Shown here piece after piece: positions 1 to 5,375 of a DNA stretch of 9,997 bases (positions within the stretch are counted from its first letter, which is position 1; every line of letters begins with the position of its first letter). The DNA is from Euzebyaceae bacterium (GTDB lineage: Bacteria > Actinomycetota > Nitriliruptoria > Euzebyales > Egibacteraceae). The notes under the pieces are model-generated. The model was not told the DNA's origin and made no database searches. It saw only the letters and a list, made by a program, of their open reading frames with translations. Both the position numbers and the translations under genes were made by a program. The stretch is taken from NCBI GenBank assembly GCA_013698135.1, contig JACCVM010000044.1:1-9997 (forward strand), written 5' to 3'.

Positions 1-1046
1 GGCGCGACCAGCACAAGCCGCGGGTCGCGCTGGCCGACACCAATCGCCACGGCCACCGCCATGCCCAACGCCACCAGCACGACGAACAGCAGTTGCACGC
101 GCAGCTGCGGTATCCGCCACAGGTAGCCCAGCTCTCGAGCGGCGGCGGCACCGGTGCGGTTGTGCGGCAGGAAGCCCACCACCCTGGGAAACAAGGGGGC
201 GTCGCGTAGCACGCCTCGGCCGACTGCTTCGCTGCCGACGGCGGTGTTCTCCAATCCCCGTAGCCACCAGCGGGCCAGCGCGCCGACCAGGAGCGCGGCG
301 CCGGCCAGCCACAGCAGTGCGGGCCCAAGGCGTCCGGCCGCCCCCTCGACGATGGCGCTGGCGGCCCAGCCTGACGGCAGCCAGCGCAGGGTGCCTGCAG
401 CTTGTTCCGCGAGGGTCAGCAGTTGGCCGCCCTCGGCATCCAGGTCGCCGAAGTTGAACAGCAGGTTGGGCAGCTGTGCCACAGCGGCCACGGCGATGCC
501 GAGGAACGCCGCCGAGAAGGCCGCGACATCACGGCCGCGACGGCTGCGCAACCGGGCGGACAACGCCGTAGCCAGCGCTCTCGAGCCGATGATGCAGATG
601 GCGAACTGCGCGACCACGGCGGCCAGAACGATCACTGCGCCGAGTCCGAAGGGGGTGAAGCCGGCGACCACGCCACCCAGCGCCAGCAGGGTCGCCAGCG
701 GACCGATGCCAACCAATGACGCCGCCGCCAGCCCCACGGCCAGCTGGCGACGGCTCAGCGGCAGGAGGCGCAACCGCAGCGGGTCGAGGGTCTCGTCCAG
801 CCCAAACGCCAGCAGCGGCACCAGCAGCCAACCGAGCGTCAGCAGAGTCAGCGCGAGCAGCAGCACGGTCGGCGCCAGCTCGGCCAGGTCGTCGCGACGT
901 CCAAGCGCCGTGAAGCCCACCGCAGCCAAGACCGCGATCGGCAGCGCGTACAGCGCACCGAACACCGTGGCGATCACCTGCTGCCAGCCGCGCCGCAGGC
1001 CGTTGCGCAGCAGCGACAGCTTCAGCCGGACGAAGAGCCGAGCCAC
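1..1046 (-). CDS. ABC transporter membrane protein (permease), partial: C-terminus beyond the window edge
   Basis: The reverse strand is open from a GTG at 1046 to the window edge, giving 348 codons without a stop. It is very hydrophobic. I see about seven likely membrane spans, at residues 22-48, 57-81, 103-128, 133-158, 173-197, 240-262 and 318-338. Between spans two and three is a basic loop ending in LPLSRRQL, a pattern common in ABC-2-like exporter permeases. It should be the membrane half of an exporter powered by the ATPase just upstream, whose 3' end it overlaps by 25 bp. The GTG is preceded by GAGAAGG at a spacing of 6 nt, which fixes the start better than any upstream codon. The substrate cannot be told. 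Seven visible spans without an end suggest a longer protein than the usual six-span ABC-2 permease. The role is inferred from hydropathy and pairing, not from a diagnostic motif. Confidence 0.85.
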   Translation of the reverse strand, partial: MARLFVRLKLSLLRNGLRRGWQQVIATVFGALYALPIAVLAAVGFTALGRRDDLAELAPTVLLLALTLLTLGWLLVPLLAFGLDETLDPLRLRLLPLSRRQLAVGLAAASLVGIGPLATLLALGGVVAGFTPFGLGAVIVLAAVVAQFAICIIGSRALATALSARLRSRRGRDVAAFSAAFLGIAVAAVAQLPNLLFNFGDLDAEGGQLLTLAEQAAGTLRWLPSGWAASAIVEGAAGRLGPALLWLAGAALLVGALARWWLRGLENTAVGSEAVGRGVLRDAPLFPRVVGFLPHNRTGAAAARELGYLWRIPQLRVQLLFVVLVALGMAVAVAIGVGQRDPRLVLVA

Positions 1047-1792
1047 CGCAGCCCTTCTCGACCAGTCACCTCGTCGGCGCCGACCAGCGACACGAAAGCG
1101 TCCTCCAGCGATCCGTTCCCGCGCACCTGCTCCAGCGGGCCCAGCGCCACCAGCCGGCCGGCGTGCACCACGGCGACGGTGTCGCAAAGCCGCTCCACCA
1201 GCTCCATGACGTGGCTGGAGAAGATCACGGTCCCGCCGTTGGCCCGGTGCTGCTCCAGCACCGCTCGCAGCGTACGAGCACTGACCGGATCGATGGCCTC
1301 GAAGGGCTCGTCGAGGAACAGCACGCGGGGTGCGTGCAGCAGCGCGGCGGCCAAGGCCACTTTCTTGCGCATCCCGTGGCTGTAGTCCACGACCAGGATG
1401 CCCTCCGCCTCGGTGAGGCCGAGCACGTCGAGCAGCTCCTCGCTCCGCTGCGCCACGGTGGTGGCCGGCATGCCGCGCAACAGCCCGGAATAGGTCAGCA
1501 GCTGGCGTCCCGTCAGCCGGTCGAACAGCGCCACGTCCTCCGGCAGGACGCCGATCCGCCGCTTGGCCTCCAGCGGATCGAGCCACACGTCGACGCCCTC
1601 GACCTCGGCCGACCCGGCGTCGGGGCGCAGCAACCCAGTGACCATTCGCAAGGTGGTGGTCTTGCCCGCGCCGTTGGGACCCACCATCCCGAAGAACGAG
1701 CCGCGCGGTGCCGCCAGGTCCAGCGAGTCGACCGCGACCTTGGTCCCATAGACCTTGCGCAAGCCGCGGACCCGGAACGCGGCGTCCTCCAC
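1022..1792 (-). CDS. ABC transporter ATP-binding protein, ABC-2 exporter type
   Basis: This 256-residue cytoplasmic ATPase would power the permease encoded next. The motifs appear in order: Walker A GPNGAGKTT (38-46), a Q-loop region reading VLPED (82-86) with Glu where Gln is usual, signature YSHGM (137-141) in place of LSGGQ, Walker B VLFLDEP (157-163), D-loop IDPVSA (167-172) and switch His194 in SSHVME. The YSHGM-type signature and the VLPE variant occur in exporter ATPases of the ABC-2/Ecs-like group, so the protein looks active. The start is a GTG, with GAGAGGAG five nt upstream as a strong ribosome binding site. It follows the ffh stop by only 16 bp and its 3' end overlaps the permease gene, so the three genes are probably co-transcribed. 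Substrate unknown. Confidence 0.95.
   Translation of the reverse strand: MEDAAFRVRGLRKVYGTKVAVDSLDLAAPRGSFFGMVGPNGAGKTTTLRMVTGLLRPDAGSAEVEGVDVWLDPLEAKRRIGVLPEDVALFDRLTGRQLLTYSGLLRGMPATTVAQRSEELLDVLGLTEAEGILVVDYSHGMRKKVALAAALLHAPRVLFLDEPFEAIDPVSARTLRAVLEQHRANGGTVIFSSHVMELVERLCDTVAVVHAGRLVALGPLEQVRGNGSLEDAFVSLVGADEVTGREGLRWLGSSSG
1053..1059 (-). promoter_or_regulatory. Ribosome binding site inside the ATPase gene that sets the permease start
   Basis: GAGAAGG lies on the minus strand within the last codons of the ATPase gene, six bases before the permease GTG at 1046. The site and the 25-bp gene overlap suggest translational coupling of the two transporter subunits. Confidence 0.65.
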
Positions 1793-1797
1793 CTGTG

Positions 1798-1805
1798 CTC
1801 CTCTC
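1798..1805 (-). promoter_or_regulatory. Ribosome binding site for the ABC ATPase gene
   Basis: On the minus strand GAGAGGAG is followed by five bases and then the GTG at 1792. It fills most of the 16-bp gap after the ffh stop and supports the GTG start. No promoter fits in the gap, which favours read-through from ffh. Confidence 0.75.
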
Positions 1806-1808
1806 GCC

Positions 1809-3341
1809 TCAGCGGCGCTTCTTGCGCTTGCGCTTCGGCACGGTCTTGTTGCGCGGGCGTCCGGCGGCCGGCCCCGTCGAGCCGGCGCCTACCCCCTCCA
1901 GCCCCCCGAAGCCGCCGGCGCCACCCATGCCGCCGCCCATGTCCCCGAACCCCGGGAACCCGCCCCCCGGGAGACCGCCCCCCGGGAGACCTCCCCCGAG
2001 CTGACCGGCGAGATCAGGGTCGTTTCGCAGCTGGCGCATCGCCTTCATGCCCTTGGCGCCACCGAGGGACTTCATCATCTTCTGCATCTGTTCAAAGCTG
2101 CGCAGCAGCTCGTTGATCTCTTGCGAGCTACGCCCAGAGCCTGCCGCCACCCGCTTCTTGCGCTTGCCGTTGAGCAGCTTGGGATTGCGCCGCTCCTCAG
2201 TGGTCATCGAATGGATGATGCCTTCCACCCGGTTGAGCTGGCCGTCGTCGAGGTCGACGTCTTTGAGCGCCTTGCCCATGCCGGGGACCATGCCGAGCAG
2301 CCCCTGCAGCGGGCCCATCTTGCGCAGCTGTTGCATCTGGGACAAGAAGTCCTCGAGGGTGAACTCGGCGGCCAGCAGCTTGGACTGCACCTGCTCGGCC
2401 TGCTCGGTGGTATAGACGTCCTCGGCCTTCTCGATAAGCGTGAGGACGTCGCCCATGCCGAGGATGCGCCCCGCCATGCGGTCGGGATGGAAGGCCTCGA
2501 ACTCGTCGAGCTTCTCCCCGATCGACGCGTACTTGATCGGCCGGCCCGTGACCTCGGCCACCGACAGCGCCGCCCCGCCGCGCGCGTCGCCGTCCAACTT
2601 GGACAGGATCACGCCGGTGAAGTCGACGGCCTCCTGGAAGGCCTTGGCGACGGTGACGGCCTCCTGGCCGATCATCGCGTCGATGACGAACAGCGTCTCG
2701 ACCGGCTCGACGGCGGCCTTGATGGCCGTCGCCTGGTCCATCAGCTCCTCGTCGACGTTGGTACGCCCCGCGGTGTCGACGATGACCACGCCCGCGCCGA
2801 GCCGTCTGGCCTCGGCGACCGCCTGACGCGCCACTGCGACCGGGTCGCCCGACTCAACCGGCGCGTACACCGGGACGTCGACCTGCTCGCCGAGCACGCG
2901 CAGCTGCTGCACGGCGGCGGGACGCTGCAGGTCGCAGGCCACCAGCAACGGCTGGCGGCCCTTCTTGCGCAGCAGCTTGGCCAACTTGCCGGCGGCGGTC
3001 GTCTTTCCCGAACCTTGCAAGCCGGCCAGCATGATGACGGCGGGCGAGCGGCTGCCGAGATCCAACGGTGCCGACTGCTCGCCGAGGATGCGGACGAGCT
3101 CGTCGTGCACGATCTTGACGACCTGCTGGCCGGCGTCGAGCGCCGCGCTGACCTCGGTCCCGACGGCCCGTTCCCGGATGCGCGCGACAAACGTGCGGAC
3201 GACCTTGAAGTTGACGTCGGCTTCCAGCAGTGCCAGACGGATCTCACGCAACGCCTCGTCGACCTGCTGCTCGGTGAGCTTGCCACGGCCGCGCAGGCCG
3301 GCGAAGACGGCGTCGAGCCGGTCGGAAAGCGCGTCGAACAT
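1809..3341 (-). CDS. ffh: Signal recognition particle GTPase Ffh (SRP54)
   Basis: Ffh binds the SRP RNA and the signal sequence of nascent chains, and docks on FtsY at the membrane. The 510-residue protein has an N domain (1-90) and a G domain with GLQGSGKTT (107-115), DLQRPAA (137-143), DTAGR (189-193) and SKLDGDARGG (247-256). The closing loop around 266-277 ends in ASIGEK. The methionine-rich M domain (about 300-440) contains the RNA-binding segment AAGSGRSSQEINELL (399-413). It is longer than the roughly 450 residues of E. coli Ffh because of a tail of Gly/Pro/Met repeats (about 448-485) ending in KRKRKKRR. Such tails are known in actinobacterial Ffh. The ATG at 3341 begins the canonical MFDALSDRL and has AGGA nine nt upstream. 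It is transcribed divergently from the aldo/keto reductase and probably leads an operon with the ABC exporter. No SRP RNA gene is visible in the window. Confidence 0.98.
   Translation of the reverse strand: MFDALSDRLDAVFAGLRGRGKLTEQQVDEALREIRLALLEADVNFKVVRTFVARIRERAVGTEVSAALDAGQQVVKIVHDELVRILGEQSAPLDLGSRSPAVIMLAGLQGSGKTTAAGKLAKLLRKKGRQPLLVACDLQRPAAVQQLRVLGEQVDVPVYAPVESGDPVAVARQAVAEARRLGAGVVIVDTAGRTNVDEELMDQATAIKAAVEPVETLFVIDAMIGQEAVTVAKAFQEAVDFTGVILSKLDGDARGGAALSVAEVTGRPIKYASIGEKLDEFEAFHPDRMAGRILGMGDVLTLIEKAEDVYTTEQAEQVQSKLLAAEFTLEDFLSQMQQLRKMGPLQGLLGMVPGMGKALKDVDLDDGQLNRVEGIIHSMTTEERRNPKLLNGKRKKRVAAGSGRSSQEINELLRSFEQMQKMMKSLGGAKGMKAMRQLRNDPDLAGQLGGGLPGGGLPGGGFPGFGDMGGGMGGAGGFGGLEGVGAGSTGPAAGRPRNKTVPKRKRKKRR
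1954..1998 (-). repeat. Three imperfect 15-bp tandem repeats in the ffh tail
   Basis: Three adjacent 15-bp units, read on the plus strand as gggaacccgcccccc, gggagaccgcccccc and gggagacctcccccg, encode the stretch GGGLPGGGLPGGGFPG of the Ffh tail. The unit is a whole number of codons, so copy number can change without a frameshift. Confidence 0.8.
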
Positions 3342-3424
3342 GGGCGGACATCCTGTCGGGGTGGCGGGTTGGAGAGTGTAGCCGGGCCGGGTTGTTGGCT
3401 GACCGGGCCGGGTAGATCGCCCCT
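3342..3424. promoter_or_regulatory. Divergent promoter region between ffh and the aldo/keto reductase gene
   Basis: These 83 bp separate two divergent starts, so at least one promoter per direction is expected here. For ffh, the minus strand offers TACACT (3380-3375) as a -10 box matching TANNNT, with only a weak -35 (about GTCAGC) 17 bp upstream. The leader would be roughly 25-30 nt. For the reductase I see no good ribosome binding site. TAGATC at 3413-3418 lies six bases before the ATG and could be a poor -10 box for a leaderless transcript. Two copies of an 11-bp direct repeat overlap the ffh promoter. All assignments are by eye. Confidence 0.4.
3382..3413. repeat. Pair of identical 11-bp direct repeats in the divergent promoter
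   Basis: CCGGGCCGGGT occurs at 3382-3392 and again at 3403-3413, exactly 21 bp apart start to start. That is about two turns of the helix, so both copies face the same side. The first copy falls between the putative -10 and -35 of ffh and the second just upstream of the -35. Such geometry is typical of operators, but GC-rich repeats also arise by chance in a genome like this. Confidence 0.6.
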
Positions 3425-4279
3425 ATGCAGACTCGAACGATCGCCGGTCACAGCGTCAGCGCCATCGGCTTGGGCGCGATGCCCATGTCGCTGGAGAACC
3501 GCCCTGACGAGCAACAGTCGCTGCGCACGATCCACGCGGCGCTGGACGCGGGCGTCACCCTGATCGACACCGCCGATGCCTACTGCACCGGCGCGGACGA
3601 CGTCGGTCACAACGAGCGGCTCATCGCCAAGGCGCTGTCGACGTGGTCAGGCGACCCCAACGACATCCTGGTGGCGACCAAGGGGGGTCACACCCGGCCC
3701 GATGACGGCTCCTGGCAGGTGGACGGCCGCCCTGAGTACCTCAAGCAGGCTTGCGAGGCCAGCCTCAAGGCGCTGGGCACCGACGCGATCGGGCTGTACC
3801 AATTCCACCGCCCTGACCCCGACGTCGCATATGCCGAGTCCATCGGCGCGCTGGCCGAGCTGCAGGCCGCCGGCAAGATCCGCCTGGCCGGCGTGTCCAA
3901 CGCGTCGCTGGAACAGGTCCGCGAGGCCATGGGCATTTTGCCGTTGGCCAGCGTGCAGAACCAGTACTCCCCCGCCTTCCGGGACTCGGAGGAGGAGTTG
4001 CTCTTCTGCGCTGAGCACGGCATCGCCTTCCTGCCGTGGAGTCCGCTGGGAGGCATCGGCAGTGCCGGCGAGCTCGGTGATCACCATGTGGCCTTTGACA
4101 CGGTCGCCGAGGAGCGTGGAGTCTCACCGCAGCAGGTGGCGCTGGCGTGGGAGCTGGCCAAGGCCCCCGAAGTGATTCCCATCCCCGGCGCCAGTCGTCC
4201 AGAGACGATCATTGACAGCCTGCAGGCGGCTGACCTGAAGCTCACCCCAGACGACCTGGCTCGACTCGACGAGTCCTGA
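3425..4279 (+). CDS. Aldo/keto reductase family oxidoreductase
   Basis: This 284-residue NADPH-dependent (beta/alpha)8-barrel protein should reduce an aldehyde or ketone in the cytoplasm. The catalytic tetrad is complete: Asp48 and Tyr53 in IDTADAY, Lys86 in VATKGG, and His128 in YQFHRPDP. The other family signatures are GLGAM (15-19), GVSNAS (156-161), QNQYSP (178-183) and the cofactor-binding IPIPGASRPE (251-260). Length and C-terminal sequence resemble the short bacterial aldo/keto reductases such as E. coli YdbC/PdxI. The substrate cannot be predicted, and the PdxI likeness is from memory only. It is the only plus-strand gene in the window, divergent from ffh and convergent with the WYL gene, so it is probably a single-gene transcript. 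The ATG at 3425 lacks a good ribosome binding site, but the sequence from it (TIAGHSVSAIGLGAM) matches the usual N-terminus. Confidence 0.95.
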   Translation: MQTRTIAGHSVSAIGLGAMPMSLENRPDEQQSLRTIHAALDAGVTLIDTADAYCTGADDVGHNERLIAKALSTWSGDPNDILVATKGGHTRPDDGSWQVDGRPEYLKQACEASLKALGTDAIGLYQFHRPDPDVAYAESIGALAELQAAGKIRLAGVSNASLEQVREAMGILPLASVQNQYSPAFRDSEEELLFCAEHGIAFLPWSPLGGIGSAGELGDHHVAFDTVAEERGVSPQQVALAWELAKAPEVIPIPGASRPETIIDSLQAADLKLTPDDLARLDES

Positions 4280-4489
4280 GTCTTGGCCGCCCGCTGACCT
4301 GCGGAAACATCCTCAGCCGCCGGCTACGACTCAGTGTTGGGCAGGGTGTCGTCTGGAGGTAGTTAAGCGAATCCGACACACCTGTCTGACCCTTTCGTTT
4401 ATGTGGAGAGTATCTCCGGGACCAGACGCCGGTGACGAGGCTTTTCATGGCATTCCGGCAAGGCTCAAGAATGGGTTGACGGGCCAGGC
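4280..4489. other. Intergenic gap between convergent genes, no convincing gene
   Basis: This 210-bp gap lies between the 3' ends of the aldo/keto reductase and the WYL gene and is visibly less GC-rich than its surroundings around 4360-4415. It holds short inverted repeats: GACTC/GAGTC at 4263-4275 across the reductase stop, AGCC/GGCT at 4315-4325, and the longer element at 4384-4427. None is followed by a long T run, so no classic intrinsic terminator is evident. A promoter-like pair (TTGGGC 4337-4342, 17 bp, TAGTTA 4360-4365) points right. No tRNA or other known RNA was recognised. Confidence 0.5.
4384..4427. other. Possible two-part stem-loop, candidate bidirectional terminator or small RNA structure
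   Basis: GTCTG (4384-4388) can pair with CAGAC (4423-4427), and CCC (4390-4392) with GGG (4418-4420). Inside them, GGAGA (4405-4409) pairs with TCTCC (4413-4417) around a 3-nt loop. The base-paired arms enclose an AT-rich bulge on one side. The position between converging genes suits a terminator, but neither strand has an adjoining T tract longer than four, so the role is uncertain. Confidence 0.3.
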
Positions 4490-5371
4490 TCAGAACGGAT
4501 GGTGCTCGATCCGACCTGGCAAGAGCCGCAAGCGGCCGATGCGGTCGACGGCGAACGTCCGCTCTCCGGCACGCAGGTGACAGTAGCCGCGCAGCAGGTC
4601 GTCGCGGAAGGACCATGGGTCCACCACCCGATCGGTGGCGGCACCGCCTCGCGACGACGCGAAGTACTCCAGGCGCACCTGGCGCCCCTCCACCACCGCC
4701 CGGTCGAGCAACCCACGGATCGCCCTGGGACCGACCGCGTCCTCCGCTGTCCCAGGCAGCGCCGGCTCCTCGCGGACGGCGGTGACCGCGACGTCGTCAG
4801 CCAACGAGAGGCCGGCCGCCCGCAGTGCCGCACTCACGGCCCGGTCAGAGCGCTGTGACACCGCGACCGTGGGGGCGACCGCTCGCAGCCCCGCCGGCCC
4901 AACCGTCAAGGCGCGATCCAGGGTTGCCGCCACCGTCGCCACGACGACACAGTGGACGGCTTCCACCTCCAAACCACCGTCGTCGCCGCCGGCGTCGATC
5001 GGCAGATCCAAGGTCAGGTCGTGCCAGCCGCTGCGGGCCTCCTCGGTGGCGTGCACCACGCCGTCGTCGGACACGACGACCAGCGCGCGGACCTGGAGCC
5101 AGTCAAGCGGTGGCGGCAGCGTGCCGTGGCCCCACCACCCACGCCCCAGCAAGTTCTCGACGTCAGCCGGACCATCCTGCGCCAGCCGCACGAACGCCGT
5201 ACGCGCGCCCTCGGGAGCGCGGTCGAGGGTTGTGCGCACGGTGCCGTACGCCTGCAGCAGCTCACGCAGCCGGCGCGCCGCGAGAGCGGAATTGGCCGGA
5301 GGATCGTCGATGCCGAGGAGACGCAGTGCCTGGCGCACGTCGTCGGAGCGCAACTGGTCCACTCCCGCCAT
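4490..5371 (-). CDS. WYL-domain protein, possible compact relative of actinobacterial helicase-associated (Helicase_C_3) proteins
   Basis: The protein has 293 residues from the ATG at 5371. That start has GGAGGG nine nt upstream and begins MAGVDQLR. An in-frame ATG at 5461 would lie inside ftsY and is unlikely. The C-terminal part (about 216-285) reads as a WYL domain: a helix with LLDRAVVEGRQVRLEY, then VVDPWSF, RGYCHLRAGERTFAVDRIGRLRLL. The naming W-Y-L triplet is G-Y-C here. WYL domains bind ligands, often nucleic acids, and commonly sit in transcription regulators. The N-terminal part (30-110, with RLRELLQAYG and PPPLDWLQVRALVVV) and the middle (RAVAPTVAVS, 163-172) remind me of actinobacterial helicase-associated proteins, which are much longer. 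That link is from memory. No clear helix-turn-helix is visible. It follows ftsY by 4 bp and is probably co-transcribed with it. Function unknown. Confidence 0.8.
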   Translation of the reverse strand: MAGVDQLRSDDVRQALRLLGIDDPPANSALAARRLRELLQAYGTVRTTLDRAPEGARTAFVRLAQDGPADVENLLGRGWWGHGTLPPPLDWLQVRALVVVSDDGVVHATEEARSGWHDLTLDLPIDAGGDDGGLEVEAVHCVVVATVAATLDRALTVGPAGLRAVAPTVAVSQRSDRAVSAALRAAGLSLADDVAVTAVREEPALPGTAEDAVGPRAIRGLLDRAVVEGRQVRLEYFASSRGGAATDRVVDPWSFRDDLLRGYCHLRAGERTFAVDRIGRLRLLPGRIEHHPF

Positions 5372-5375
5372 CGGT

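Noticed and set aside
154..1209. 351-codon plus-strand frame at the left end
   Set aside because: Its product is Arg/Pro/Ser-rich and domain-free. The reverse strand here encodes a coherent multi-span permease with a ribosome binding site.
1755..3563. 602-codon open frame on the plus strand
   Set aside because: It runs antisense through ffh, whose protein is unmistakable. Its translation is a low-complexity His/Leu/Arg-rich product typical of the complement of a GC-rich gene.
4353..4362. GGAGGTAG in the gap as a ribosome binding site
   Set aside because: No ATG, GTG or TTG start with an open frame follows at a usable distance.
4242..4448. Possible 68-codon small gene on the minus strand in the convergent gap
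   Set aside because: It has no good ribosome binding site, runs antisense into the reductase gene, and its sequence is Arg-rich without any hydrophobic or known pattern.
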